This document shows positions 1 through 9,213 of a stretch of 64,000 nucleotides of DNA, in pieces. The translations under genes and the position numbers were made by a program. The stretch comes from Arsenicibacter rosenii (lineage in GTDB: Bacteria > Bacteroidota > Bacteroidia > Cytophagales > Spirosomataceae): NCBI RefSeq assembly GCF_001870735.1, contig NZ_MORL01000004.1, positions 438,250 to 502,249 of the forward strand, given 5' to 3'. Position 1 is the first letter of the stretch. Every line of letters begins with the position of its first letter. Below the pieces are notes generated by a model. That model worked only from the letters and a program-made list of their open reading frames with translations. It made no database searches and was not told the DNA's origin.

Positions 1-1
1 C

Positions 2-466
2 AAAAACAGCGACTTATCGGCCTACGTCTACCGTTCGTTGTTCGATACGGCCCGGCAGTACCGTGAAAGTTTTGAAGTCTACGGTTCGAAAAAGTCGTTT
101 GAATGGCCGCTGATCGAAGGCGAAGATCCGGTGATTCATACGGCGAAAAAGCCGGAGCACGAAATTCCGGAGCATGTTACCGTCCCTGATTATGCCCACC
201 TGCTGCCGGAAGAAATTCAGCCGTTTACCACCAAAGGGGTCTATGACATGGACGAACAGCAACACTTGTCTTTCACACAGGGCAGCGGCCACGGCGGGTC
301 ACACCCGCACCTGGTGCATGAGTTCCTGACGGCGCTGGTCGAAGACCGTGATCCGTTCCCTAATGCCGCTCAATCGGCCAACTGGACATCGGTTGGTATC
401 CTGGCTCACGAATCTGCCCTTGAGGGCGGGGCTATCAAGCACCTGCCTGATTTCTTTGCCATTTAG
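2..466 (+). CDS. Gfo/Idh/MocA-family oxidoreductase, C-terminal part (cut by left edge)
   Basis: About 154 C-terminal residues are visible and the frame is open to the left edge, so the NAD(P)-binding Rossmann half is missing. The visible part has the usual C-terminal features of bacteroidetal Gfo/Idh/MocA proteins: a His/Gly-rich stretch (GSGHGGSHPHLVHEF) followed by a segment with FPNAAQSANWTSVG and LAHESAL. Family members oxidise or rearrange sugars and cyclitols with a nicotinamide cofactor. The next gene starts 64 bases downstream on the same strand and encodes a large secreted dehydrogenase, so the two may be co-transcribed and act on the same sugar. The family is clear; the substrate is not readable. 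Confidence 0.8.
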   Translation, partial: KNSDLSAYVYRSLFDTARQYRESFEVYGSKKSFEWPLIEGEDPVIHTAKKPEHEIPEHVTVPDYAHLLPEEIQPFTTKGVYDMDEQQHLSFTQGSGHGGSHPHLVHEFLTALVEDRDPFPNAAQSANWTSVGILAHESALEGGAIKHLPDFFAI

Positions 467-530
467 CCCGTTTTTGTCAGGCCCGGACCGGGCCTGACAA
501 CATAAACCCGAAGTCAACCTATCAACCAAC

Positions 531-3500
531 ATGAACAGACACTCTTACGGTGTATTGCTCGGGTTACTGTCGCTGACCCTGATGTATTGCACCCGGAAAC
601 CTTCGAGTAATCCGCGTGACTTTGGCGGTCGTCCGTCAAATACAGTGAAAACAGCCGCCGCTCAGCCGGCTGCACGGCGTACTGAAATCCTTTTCTTAGG
701 CGATAACGGCCATCACCGGCCAATCGAACGGGTTCCGCAACTGATGGCCGCACTGGGGAATCGGGGAATCAACATTACGTATACCGACAAAATGGAGGAC
801 ATCAATCCTGAAAATTTGTCGAAATACGATGGTTTACTGATTTACGCGAACTGGGATACCATTGCCAAACCGCAGGAAAAAGCCATTCTTGACTTTGTGG
901 CATCGGGTAAGGGGCTGATTCCGGTTCATTGTGCGTCATTCTGTTTCCGCAACTCACCGGAATACGTAAAAATGGTGGGTGGTCAGTTCTGGCGCCACCG
1001 GATGGATACCATTCAGACCCTCCACGTACAGCCCGACCATCCGGCCATTATGGGCCTGAAACCGTTTAAGGCCTACGACGAGACATACCTCCACGAAAAG
1101 CTGCAGCCAGATAACAATGTGCTGGCTGTCCGCGAAATCAAAGCCGATCAGGCAAAAGATAAACCGGATCAGAAAACAGAACCCTATACGTGGACACGGA
1201 CGCACGGCAAAGGCCGGATTTTTTACACGGCTTATGGTCACGACGAGCGTACGTGGGGTCAGCCGGGTTTCCAGGACCTGATGGAAAAAGGCATTCTGTG
1301 GGCTGTTGGCGATGCGGTAAAGAAACAGCACGACGCCCTGAACCCGCAACCGTTTACGTATGGAGAAGCACGGCTTCCGAATTACGAAAAGCGCCCCGGA
1401 CCGCAACTCCGCCAGAACCCGCTTTCGCCGGAAGAATCGGTAAAACAAATTCAGGTACCGGCCGATTTTACGCTGGAAGTATTCGCCCATGAACCGGATG
1501 TGATGCACCCGATTGCGATGACATGGGATGAGCGCGGACGCCTGTTCGTTCTGATTACCAAAGATTATCCGAACGAACGTAAGGAAACCGGCGGCAGCGA
1601 CTACATCCTGATGTGTGAAGACACCAACAAGGATGGCAAAGCAGATAAATTTACGCGCTGGGCCGACGGACTAAGCATTCCGACCGGCATGGTGTTTGCC
1701 AACGGCGGTCTGATTGTTTCCCAGGCGCCGCACATGCTCTTCCTGAAAGATACCGACGGCGACGACAAGGCGGATACCAAAAAGATTCTGTTTACCGGTT
1801 TCGGTACGTTTGATACACACGCGGGTCCGAGTAATCTCCATTATGGATTCGACAACTGGGTCTGGGGTTGCGTAGGCTACTCAGGCTTCCGGGGCAAAGT
1901 GGGGCAGGCCGACAGCCTCCGGTTTGGTCAGGCATTTTTCCGCTTCAAGCCGGACGGCTCAGAACTCGAGTGGATTACCAGCACCTCAAACAATACGTGG
2001 GGCTTCGGCTTTAACGAAACCGGTGATGTATTCGGCTCAACGGCCAACAACTCACACGGCTGGTATATGGCCATTCCGCACCGGTATTTCAACTCAGCCC
2101 CGGGCGTCAACAACGGCAGCCGCGGCACCGATTCGCATAAAGACATGAAGCCGATTACGCCGCGTGTCCGTCAGGTTGACGTATTCGGTGGTTTTACGGC
2201 CGCCGCCGGGCATAACTTCTATACGGCCCGTGCCTATCCGAAAAACTACTGGAACCGGATTGCCTTCGTGGCCGAACCAACCGGCCACATCCTGCACCAG
2301 AACGTCATGGTGAAAAAAGGTACCGACTACGAAGATGCCGAAGGCTTTAACCTCCTGGCAGGTGCCGACGAATGGGTATCGCCGGTGTTTGCCGAAGTGG
2401 GCCCCGACGGAGCCGTGTGGGTAGCCGACTGGTACAGCTACATTATCCAGCACAACCCCGTTCCGGAAGGGTTTAAAAACGGAGCGGGTAACGCCTACGA
2501 AACCGAACTGCGCGACTTCACGCACGGCCGTATCTACCGCGTTGCCTACAAAAAAGCACCAGCCTATACGCCGTTATCGCTGAGCAAAGACCGGCCGCAG
2601 GAGCTGGTCGCTGCCCTGAAAAACAACAACATGTTCTGGCGGATGCAGGCCCAGCGCCTGCTGGTCGAACGGGGTCAGAAAGATGTAGTGCCGCAACTGA
2701 TTGCGCTGGTCAACGATACGTCGCTGGACGAAGCCGGTATTAACCCATCGGCTATCCATGCCCTGCGGACCCTCGAAGGCCTTGGTGCACTGACCGATCC
2801 GCAGGTACAGCAGGCGGTGGTAAACGCACTGAAGCACCCGTGTTCCGGTGTCCGGAAAACCGCTATCCAGATCATTCCGCGTAACGAATCATCCCTGAAC
2901 AATCTGCTTCAGGCCAATACGCTGAACGATAAGGAACCACTGGTTGTCCTGAACAGCATTCTGGCAATGACCGAAATGCCGCTGACGCCTGCTGCTGAAA
3001 CGGCCGTACTGACCCGCCTGACACAAGCCACTGAAGCCAACGACCGTTGGTTACCGGATGCCTTTGCCTGTGCCCTGACCGCGCAGGATGGTAAACTGAT
3101 GCAGGCGTATCTGAAACAACTGGCGGCTCAGCCTAAAGCCATGCCGGCCGGTCATGATCACTCAGCCATGAACCATGCCGGACACGGGCAGACCGCTGCT
3201 GCGGCCACGACGGTTACCCCAACGGGCGACAAGCCGGATCTGGTGATTACCGACATTAAAATGGACCCTGTCTCGCCGTTTGTCCGCGAAAGCACATCCA
3301 TGACGGCCATCGTAACGAATCAGGGCGGGGTTGCCATTCCGAAAGGCACCGTGATTCCGCTGGCGATCCGCATTGAAGGCCAGGGACGCAAGGTAGAAAT
3401 GGTCAGCGTCGCCTACAAAGACGGGATCGAACCGGGCCAGAGCGTGGGAATCCGCCAGACCAACAACGGTCCGTGGACCGGTGGCATGGGCTTCGGTTCT

Positions 3501-4313
3501 GACATTGCCGGCGACTATACGGTTTCGATCGTCGTTGACCGTGAAAACGTCATTGCCGAGACGAAGGAAAATAACAACCAGATTTCCCGTAAGCTGACCT
3601 TCCGTCAGCCGCAGAAACTGGCGACCTTCGCCCTGGAGCGTGCCGCGCGCAGCTATGCGTCAACCGCACCGGCCGAATCAGTTGTCAGCCTGTTCCGGCA
3701 GGCACAGCAACTGGGTACAGACGACAGTCAGGCAATGGTAAAAGGGCTGTCGGAAGGCTGGAATCCGCGCAAGAAAGCGACCTTGTCGGCCGAAGACAAA
3801 ACGTTTATGGCCAGCCTGAGCAGTTCACTGCCGGAAGAAAGCCGTAACCGCATGGGTCGCCTGCTCGAAGCATGGGGTGTACGCTCGGCCAACGACGATC
3901 TGGATCCGAATGCGCAGGTAGTCCGGATGAAAACGATCCGGGAAGAAATGAAATTCGACAAGAAGGAGTTTACCGTAACGGCCGGCAAGCAAGTTGTGAT
4001 TATTCTGGAGAACCCGGATGCGATGCAGCACAACCTGGTCATCGGCAAGCCCAAAACGCTTGAGGTGATCGGTGCCGCCGCCGACAAGATGATTACCGCC
4101 AAGGATGGCGCCGAGAAGAACTACGTACCGTCGATTCCGCAGATTGTAGCCAGCACGCCATTGGTGAATCCTGATCAGACCTACCGGCTGATTTTCACGG
4201 CACCGGCACAGGCAGGCGAGTATCCGTTTGTCTGTACATTCCCGGGCCACTGGCGCATCATGAACGGTGTGATGAAAGTCGTAGCACCGGCACAGGCGAC
4301 AAACGCAAAATAA
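531..4313 (+). CDS. Giant lipoprotein: ThuA + PVC-type dehydrogenase propeller + HEAT + CARDB + cupredoxin
   Basis: A 1260-residue protein starting with a lipoprotein signal (MNRHSYGVLLGLLSLTLMYC, cysteine 20). Approximate order of parts: ThuA-like domain 50-255; soluble-dehydrogenase beta-propeller of the PVC membrane-bound type 300-680; HEAT-like helical repeats 685-860; a Met/His-rich linker near 869-885 (GHDHSAMNHAGHG); CARDB-type beta domain about 900-1015; cupredoxin domain about 1130-1255. The cupredoxin has a full type-1 copper set: His1167, then Cys1235, His1240 and Met1244 with azurin-like spacing. No CxxCH haem site is present. Proteins with this propeller oxidise sugars or alcohols in the periplasm. 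I infer electrons pass to the attached blue-copper domain. It probably forms a unit with the oxidoreductase gene upstream. Fold assignments are confident; the substrate is unknown. Confidence 0.88.
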   Translation: MNRHSYGVLLGLLSLTLMYCTRKPSSNPRDFGGRPSNTVKTAAAQPAARRTEILFLGDNGHHRPIERVPQLMAALGNRGINITYTDKMEDINPENLSKYDGLLIYANWDTIAKPQEKAILDFVASGKGLIPVHCASFCFRNSPEYVKMVGGQFWRHRMDTIQTLHVQPDHPAIMGLKPFKAYDETYLHEKLQPDNNVLAVREIKADQAKDKPDQKTEPYTWTRTHGKGRIFYTAYGHDERTWGQPGFQDLMEKGILWAVGDAVKKQHDALNPQPFTYGEARLPNYEKRPGPQLRQNPLSPEESVKQIQVPADFTLEVFAHEPDVMHPIAMTWDERGRLFVLITKDYPNERKETGGSDYILMCEDTNKDGKADKFTRWADGLSIPTGMVFANGGLIVSQAPHMLFLKDTDGDDKADTKKILFTGFGTFDTHAGPSNLHYGFDNWVWGCVGYSGFRGKVGQADSLRFGQAFFRFKPDGSELEWITSTSNNTWGFGFNETGDVFGSTANNSHGWYMAIPHRYFNSAPGVNNGSRGTDSHKDMKPITPRVRQVDVFGGFTAAAGHNFYTARAYPKNYWNRIAFVAEPTGHILHQNVMVKKGTDYEDAEGFNLLAGADEWVSPVFAEVGPDGAVWVADWYSYIIQHNPVPEGFKNGAGNAYETELRDFTHGRIYRVAYKKAPAYTPLSLSKDRPQELVAALKNNNMFWRMQAQRLLVERGQKDVVPQLIALVNDTSLDEAGINPSAIHALRTLEGLGALTDPQVQQAVVNALKHPCSGVRKTAIQIIPRNESSLNNLLQANTLNDKEPLVVLNSILAMTEMPLTPAAETAVLTRLTQATEANDRWLPDAFACALTAQDGKLMQAYLKQLAAQPKAMPAGHDHSAMNHAGHGQTAAAATTVTPTGDKPDLVITDIKMDPVSPFVRESTSMTAIVTNQGGVAIPKGTVIPLAIRIEGQGRKVEMVSVAYKDGIEPGQSVGIRQTNNGPWTGGMGFGSDIAGDYTVSIVVDRENVIAETKENNNQISRKLTFRQPQKLATFALERAARSYASTAPAESVVSLFRQAQQLGTDDSQAMVKGLSEGWNPRKKATLSAEDKTFMASLSSSLPEESRNRMGRLLEAWGVRSANDDLDPNAQVVRMKTIREEMKFDKKEFTVTAGKQVVIILENPDAMQHNLVIGKPKTLEVIGAAADKMITAKDGAEKNYVPSIPQIVASTPLVNPDQTYRLIFTAPAQAGEYPFVCTFPGHWRIMNGVMKVVAPAQATNAK

Positions 4314-4314
4314 G

Positions 4315-4334
4315 CAGCCGGTTTACGCCGGCTG
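4315..4334. terminator. Hairpin between convergent genes
   Basis: A 7-bp perfect stem (CAGCCGG / CCGGCTG) with a 6-base loop lies at the junction of two convergent genes, 1 base after one stop codon and overlapping the other. There is no T-tract, so it is only a possible bidirectional terminator. Confidence 0.35.
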
Positions 4335-5066
4335 GAAGGGCAGTGAAGTGAAGGACGCATTCGGGACATGGATGCTGAATTCGCTTCCCTGCCCTTCTTT
4401 GCTGTTGAGGGTCATATACCACTGGTGTGCTTCCATGATTTCCTGCACATAGCTCAGGCCGAGGCCAAATCCTTTGGCGCTGACATGTTTCTCCCCAACC
4501 CGGAAAAACGGTTCAAAAATACGGTGCTGCAGCGATTCCGGAATTCCGATGCCATGATCCCGGACCGAGATCGTCAGCTCGTTTTCGGTAAGTGTTGTGG
4601 CAATACAGATATCCGGCTTACCGGCGCTGTATTTAATGGCGTTGTCGAGCAGATTATGGAGCACATTGGTCAGATGCAGTTCATCGGCCAGAATCCCGGG
4701 CGAGGCCCCTTCGAGCGTACAGGTGACGTACCCCTCATGCCGTTCGAGTACTTTCCGGATGAGGTCATGAACATCTACCGGTGCCACACAAACGAAAAGC
4801 TCATTGCGATGTGCACGGGCGAGCCCCAGAATGGTCTCCACCTGATGCTGAAGCCGTTCTGTTTCTTCACGAATTATCCGGACATACTTTTCCTGGCGTT
4901 CAGCATCGTCGCGGGCAATCGGCGATGCCAACACATCTGCCGCCATCCGTATTGCGGCAATCGGTGTCTGAAATTCGTGGACAAGCGTTTGCAGGGTATC
5001 TAACGGAATAGACACCGCACCTGCCACTGCTTGTTGATCATTCTTCGATGCAGAGAGATTGCGCAT
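4323..5066 (-). CDS. Sensor-less histidine kinase (HisKA + HATPase_c only)
   Basis: A 247-residue protein made almost entirely of a kinase core. The dimerisation/phosphoacceptor helix is at residues 25-95 with the H-box HEFQTPIAAIR (His about 30). The ATP-binding domain follows: N-box LLDNAIKYS, G1 DHGIGIPE, F-box FEPFF, and G2 GFGLGLSYV. I see no membrane segment, signal peptide, PAS, GAF or receiver domain, and no response regulator gene beside it. It is therefore a soluble orphan kinase, or the remnant of a longer one; the AT-rich 185 bases upstream show no lost sensor domain. All catalytic motifs look intact. Confidence 0.85.
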   Translation of the reverse strand: MRNLSASKNDQQAVAGAVSIPLDTLQTLVHEFQTPIAAIRMAADVLASPIARDDAERQEKYVRIIREETERLQHQVETILGLARAHRNELFVCVAPVDVHDLIRKVLERHEGYVTCTLEGASPGILADELHLTNVLHNLLDNAIKYSAGKPDICIATTLTENELTISVRDHGIGIPESLQHRIFEPFFRVGEKHVSAKGFGLGLSYVQEIMEAHQWYMTLNSKEGQGSEFSIHVPNASFTSLPFQPA

Positions 5067-5194
5067 GAGCGGTTACAGCCGTTTCCCTAAAGAAACCGTT
5101 CATGGATAATTAATAATATCCTTGTATCAGTAACAGACGATATAACAGGCCAAAAGTCACTATAAAATTATAACAACAACTAATATAAAAGTAC

Positions 5195-5227
5195 ACAAAA
5201 TAACCCGTTTGATGGTCAAACGGGTTA
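5195..5227 (-). terminator. Rho-independent terminator of the Lys/Ala-rich protein gene
   Basis: A perfect 12-bp stem (TAACCCGTTTGA / TCAAACGGGTTA) with a 3-base loop, followed in the minus direction by TTTTGTG. It lies 24 bases past the stop of the gene at 5252-5698. Confidence 0.75.
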
Positions 5228-5251
5228 CTTAATGAACAAGAAAGTATTGGT

Positions 5252-5698
5252 TTATACCGTTGCTTCTTCTTCCTTATCTGCTGATTCAGAGCGTGGTCCC
5301 TTACGCGGTCCCTTCGTAGAAACGGCTGTCACCGTATCTTCTGCGGGGGGCAAAACACTATCTACCGGGTTAATTTCTGTTGGCGTAATGGAGTTAATGG
5401 GCAGCGCGGCCAGATCTTTTTTCTTTTTTTTGGCTGTGCGCTTAGCATTTTTCAAGGCCTTGGCCGCATTTTTCTCCAGCTTATGCGCTTCCTTTTTGGC
5501 TTTCTTTTTAGCCTTTTTCGCATCTTCGTCTACTTTTTTTTCAGCTTTACGGGCAATCTTCGTCAGCTTCCCGGCCAGTTTCTCAGCTGCCTTCTCAATT
5601 GCCCTGGTTGCTTTTTTAGCTAATGCCGATCCAGTGCTAACTTTTTCCGAAATTGCCGCCGAAAGGTCCGCAGACAATTGTTTTTTAGTGGTTTTCAT
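5252..5698 (-). CDS. Lys/Ala-rich histone H1-like protein
   Basis: A 148-residue low-complexity protein dominated by lysine and alanine between residues 20 and 100, with tracts such as KKAKKKAKKEAHKLEKNAAK. The C-terminal third is acidic and Pro/Ser/Thr-rich and ends EEEATV. This composition resembles bacterial histone H1-like and AlgP-like proteins that bind DNA non-specifically through basic helical tails. No signal peptide or membrane segment is visible. It is a single-gene unit with its own terminator. Nucleic-acid binding is inferred only from composition; a coiled-coil structural role is also possible. Confidence 0.6.
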   Translation of the reverse strand: MKTTKKQLSADLSAAISEKVSTGSALAKKATRAIEKAAEKLAGKLTKIARKAEKKVDEDAKKAKKKAKKEAHKLEKNAAKALKNAKRTAKKKKKDLAALPINSITPTEINPVDSVLPPAEDTVTAVSTKGPRKGPRSESADKEEEATV

Positions 5699-5765
5699 GA
5701 TACCCTGTTATATAAAAAAATCTGCTAATAAATAGGGATTTATTTACGAATTCAAAATAGTTGTG

Positions 5766-6305
5766 TTAAGCTTTTGTTATATTTTTAGAAATAAAATCCC
5801 AGCAGACCACACCGGCCGTTACAGCGATGTTGAGTGAATGTTTGGTGCCAAATTGGGGAATTTCGAGCACAATATCAGCAGCCTCAACAATTTCTTCACA
5901 TACGCCGTCAACCTCATTGCCGAACACAAATGCATACTTTTTGTTACGTTCCGGCCTGAAATCTGACAGAAAGGTACTTCCTTCGGCCTGTTCGACGGCA
6001 CAAATCACCCAACCTTCCTGCCGAAGCCTGCCGGTCAGCGCCACAATATCCGGTGCGTGCTCCCAATCAACGGATTCGGTAGCGCCTAACGCGGTTTTGG
6101 TAATGTCGCGGTGCGGCGGGGTTCCCGTGATTCCGCATAAATACAGGCGTTCGGCCCGGAAAGCGTCAGCTGTTCTGAATACTGACCCGACATTGTTCAG
6201 ACTCCGTATATCATCCAGAATCAGGCAATAAGCGAATTTATCAGCTTCTTTATAAGCATCGACCGAAAGGCGGTTTAGCTCGTCCAGACTTAATTTTTTG
6301 GGCAT
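5766..6305 (-). CDS. TrmH/SpoU-family RNA 2'-O-methyltransferase
   Basis: A 179-residue SPOUT methyltransferase. All three knot motifs are readable: motif 1 LNNVGSVFRTADA (about 36-48), motif 2 FVFGNEVDGV (about 128-137) and motif 3 LEIPQFGTKHSLNIAVTAG (about 146-164). The arginine of motif 1 and the asparagine of motif 3 that handle the 2'-hydroxyl are present. It transfers a methyl group from S-adenosylmethionine to a ribose 2'-OH of tRNA or rRNA. It lacks the N-terminal substrate-binding domain of RlmB-type enzymes and is close to the minimal core. It is transcribed divergently from mutS with a shared 66-base region. The exact RNA target cannot be read. Confidence 0.88.
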   Translation of the reverse strand: MPKKLSLDELNRLSVDAYKEADKFAYCLILDDIRSLNNVGSVFRTADAFRAERLYLCGITGTPPHRDITKTALGATESVDWEHAPDIVALTGRLRQEGWVICAVEQAEGSTFLSDFRPERNKKYAFVFGNEVDGVCEEIVEAADIVLEIPQFGTKHSLNIAVTAGVVCWDFISKNITKA

Positions 6306-6312
6306 TTTTCGT

Positions 6313-6320
6313 TAAATTTG
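6313..6320 (+). promoter_or_regulatory. TAnnTTTG element for mutS
   Basis: TAAATTTG matches the Bacteroidota -7 consensus TAnnTTTG and lies 52 bases before the mutS ATG. A clear -33 element is not seen. Confidence 0.35.
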
Positions 6321-6334
6321 AAGAATATTTTCTG

Positions 6335-6342
6335 CAAAAGTA
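6335..6342 (-). promoter_or_regulatory. TAnnTTTG element for the SpoU methyltransferase gene
   Basis: On the minus strand TACTTTTG matches TAnnTTTG and lies 30 bases before the start codon at 6305. With the element at 6313 it would form a compact divergent promoter. Confidence 0.4.
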
Positions 6343-6371
6343 GCTGCTTTATGGCAGCATGTACACGATAA

Positions 6372-9086
6372 ATGGCACGTCCTTCTTCTAAAACCGAAAC
6401 AGCCGGCAAGCCGAATAAACAAGTTAAAGAAACACCGCTCAATCGTCAATACAACCAGATCAAAGCCAAGTATCCCGGAGCGCTCCTGCTTTTCCGTGTG
6501 GGCGACTTCTACGAAACATTTGGCGATGATGCGATTAAGGCCAGCCGGATTCTGGGAATTACCCTCACAAAGCGCAATAACGGCGGGGCGCAGGAAGAAC
6601 TGGCGGGCTTCCCGCATCACTCCCTCGACACCTACCTGCCTAAGCTTGTCCGGGCGGGTGAACGCGTGGCCATCTGTGATCAGCTGGAAGATCCGGCGGC
6701 GGCGAAAGGTATCGTCCGCCGTGGTGTTACCGAACTCGTTACCCCCGGCGTATCATTCAACGACAATGTACTGGACACCCGCCGCAACAACTACCTGGCT
6801 TCCATTCACTTTGGAAAAAGCGTCGGTCAGGAAGACCAGTTCGGGATTGCGTTTCTGGACATTTCGACCGGCGAGTTTCTGGCTTCGCAAGGCAACGCGG
6901 CTTATGTCGACAAGCTCCTGCAAAGTTTCAACCCCTCTGAGGTCTTGTATTGCAAACGCAACCGGAATGAATTTGCCACCCTGTTCGGCGGTACACCGGC
7001 GGCCGACAAATTCCATACGTTTACGCTCGAAGACTGGGCCTTTACCTATGACTTCGGCTATAATTTTCTGAAACAGCACTTTCAGACCACATCGCTGAAA
7101 GGGTTTGGCATTGAGGGATTGCCCGACGGCATCATTGCGGCCGGTGTCATTCTGCATTACCTCAACGAAACCGAACACCGCGATCTGCAGCATATCCAGC
7201 GCATCACCCGGCTGGAAGAAGACCGCTATGTCTGGCTCGACCGGTTTACGATCCGTAACCTCGAACTCGTTGCGGCCCAGCAGGACGGCGGTGTGCCGCT
7301 GATTCAGGTGCTCGACCAGACCGTTACGCCGATGGGTGCCCGCCTGCTGCGGAAATGGCTGATGCTGCCGCTGAAAGACCGGGCCCTGATTGAGGAACGG
7401 CTAACCCTAGTTGAGTTGCTACACGAAGAACCGGAACTGGCCGACACCCTGATTGGTCATTTAAAGCAAATCGGTGACCTGGAACGGCTTATTTCGAAGG
7501 TAGCTGTGCGCCGGATCAATCCGCGGGAAATGGTGCAGCTGAAACGGTCGCTGCAGCATGTACTGCCGATCAAGGAACTGCTGATTACCGCCCTCACCCT
7601 GCCCGCCTTCACCGAATCGGCGGAGGACGCCTCTAAAGCCAAGTCGCTCAAAAAATACGCAGATCAGCTGAATACGGTGTCGTTTTTACTTGACCGCATC
7701 GAAGCCGAACTGCGCGACGATCCGCCGACCCTGGCTAATCAGGGCGGTATGATCAAATCAGGAATCGATCCGCAGCTCGACGAACTGCATGCCCTGGCCT
7801 ATTCGGGCAAAGACTACCTGCTTCAGTTACAGGACCGCGAAATTCAGCGCACGGGTATTACCTCCCTGAAAATCGCTTACAACAAGGTTTTCGGTTATTA
7901 TCTGGAAGTAACGAACGCGCACAAAAACCGCGTGCCGGACGACTGGATCCGGAAGCAAACCCTGGTCAATGCCGAGCGATACATCACGCCCGAGCTGAAA
8001 GTCTACGAAGAAAAGATTCTGAATGCCGAAGAGCAGATTTTCGGCATTGAGCTGCGGATGTTTAACGAGCTGGTGCTGGCCGCCGGCGAATACGTTGCGG
8101 CTATTCAGCAAAATGCCCGTGTGCTGTCGGTACTGGATGTTTTGTCTTCCTTTGCCAACGTAGCCCAGAAAAACCGGTATGTACGCCCGGTCATGACCGA
8201 CGGTAACGTGCTCAACATTAAGGATGGCCGGCATGCAGTCATTGAGCAGCAATTGCCCCCCGGCGAAGCCTACGTCCCGAATGACATTTACCTGGATGAT
8301 GAAACCCAGCAGATTATTATCATCACGGGGCCCAACATGGCCGGTAAATCGGCGCTGCTCCGGCAAACGGCGCTGATCGTTCTGATGGCGCAGGCAGGGT
8401 CATTTGTTCCTGCTTCGGCAGCCGAAATCGGCCTGGTCGACAAAATATTTACCCGCGTCGGTGCCTCCGACAATCTGTCGCGGGGCGAATCGACGTTCAT
8501 GGTCGAAATGACCGAAACGGCCAGTATTCTTAACAACCTGAGTAACCGAAGCCTGGTACTGATGGATGAGATTGGCCGTGGCACCAGTACGTACGATGGG
8601 GTATCAATTGCCTGGTCTATCGCCGAATACCTGCATAACCATCCGCAATGCCGCGCCAAAACCTTATTTGCCACCCATTATCACGAGCTGAACGATCTGG
8701 CTAATGATAATCCGCGGATTAAAAACTACAACGTGGCCGTCAAGGAGATGGGGAATAAGGTGTTGTTTCTGCGGAAGCTGAAAGAAGGCGGCTCTGAACA
8801 CAGCTTCGGGATTCACGTCGCGCAGATGGCTGGTATGCCGCCGGGTATCGTGCAGCGTGCCAACCAGATTCTGACTCAGCTGGAATCGTCACACGGCCGC
8901 GAAGAAAATAAGGAACGGATTAAACAGGCAGTGCCGGCAGAACGGGAACTGGCCCTGAAAATATTTGAGGCCGGCGATCCGAAAGCCGAACTGATCAAGG
9001 AAAAACTCCGGGCAATCGACGTAAACCGGCTGACACCGATCGAAGCACTGCTGAAACTAAACGAACTGCTGAATCTGGCGGAGTAA
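6372..9086 (+). CDS. mutS: DNA mismatch repair protein MutS
   Basis: A 904-residue MutS of normal family length (slightly long). A short basic N-terminal extension precedes the mismatch-binding domain with the Phe-x-Glu motif in [11 protein letters not shown] (near residue 44). Connector, lever and clamp domains follow. The ABC ATPase has Walker A GPNMAGKS (about 653), a signature region [12 protein letters not shown], Walker [17 protein letters not shown] and the conserved histidine in FATHYHEL. It recognises mismatches and recruits MutL; no mutL is in this window. The gene stands alone. The ATG at 6372 fits the alignment start of the family. Identity is secure. Confidence 0.97.
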   Translation: MARPSSKTETAGKPNKQVKETPLNRQYNQIKAKYPGALLLFRVGDFYETFGDDAIKASRILGITLTKRNNGGAQEELAGFPHHSLDTYLPKLVRAGERVAICDQLEDPAAAKGIVRRGVTELVTPGVSFNDNVLDTRRNNYLASIHFGKSVGQEDQFGIAFLDISTGEFLASQGNAAYVDKLLQSFNPSEVLYCKRNRNEFATLFGGTPAADKFHTFTLEDWAFTYDFGYNFLKQHFQTTSLKGFGIEGLPDGIIAAGVILHYLNETEHRDLQHIQRITRLEEDRYVWLDRFTIRNLELVAAQQDGGVPLIQVLDQTVTPMGARLLRKWLMLPLKDRALIEERLTLVELLHEEPELADTLIGHLKQIGDLERLISKVAVRRINPREMVQLKRSLQHVLPIKELLITALTLPAFTESAEDASKAKSLKKYADQLNTVSFLLDRIEAELRDDPPTLANQGGMIKSGIDPQLDELHALAYSGKDYLLQLQDREIQRTGITSLKIAYNKVFGYYLEVTNAHKNRVPDDWIRKQTLVNAERYITPELKVYEEKILNAEEQIFGIELRMFNELVLAAGEYVAAIQQNARVLSVLDVLSSFANVAQKNRYVRPVMTDGNVLNIKDGRHAVIEQQLPPGEAYVPNDIYLDDETQQIIIITGPNMAGKSALLRQTALIVLMAQAGSFVPASAAEIGLVDKIFTRVGASDNLSRGESTFMVEMTETASILNNLSNRSLVLMDEIGRGTSTYDGVSIAWSIAEYLHNHPQCRAKTLFATHYHELNDLANDNPRIKNYNVAVKEMGNKVLFLRKLKEGGSEHSFGIHVAQMAGMPPGIVQRANQILTQLESSHGREENKERIKQAVPAERELALKIFEAGDPKAELIKEKLRAIDVNRLTPIEALLKLNELLNLAE

Positions 9087-9151
9087 ATGTATCAACGCCC
9101 GGAGTCAATGACACCGCGCTGTTTTTTTCTGGTCTGATCCCACAAAACCAG

Positions 9152-9190
9152 GCGCGGCGGCTAATGACCTGAAATCATTAGCCGCCGCGC
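9152..9190. terminator. Perfect 16-bp hairpin between convergent mutS and GH13 gene
   Basis: A perfect 16-bp GC-rich stem, left arm 9152-9167 (GCGCGGCGGCTAATGA) and right arm 9175-9190, with a 7-base loop. It lies between two convergent genes and is probably a bidirectional terminator, although the T-tracts on either side are weak. Confidence 0.7.
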
Positions 9191-9213
9191 TTATAAGCTT
9201 ATCTTTTACGTGT

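Noticed and set aside
5232-5735. Phe/Ala-rich plus-strand frame opposite the Lys/Ala-rich protein gene
   Set aside because: Complement of lysine codons gives runs of Phe/Leu that mimic membrane helices; the minus frame has the terminator and start context.
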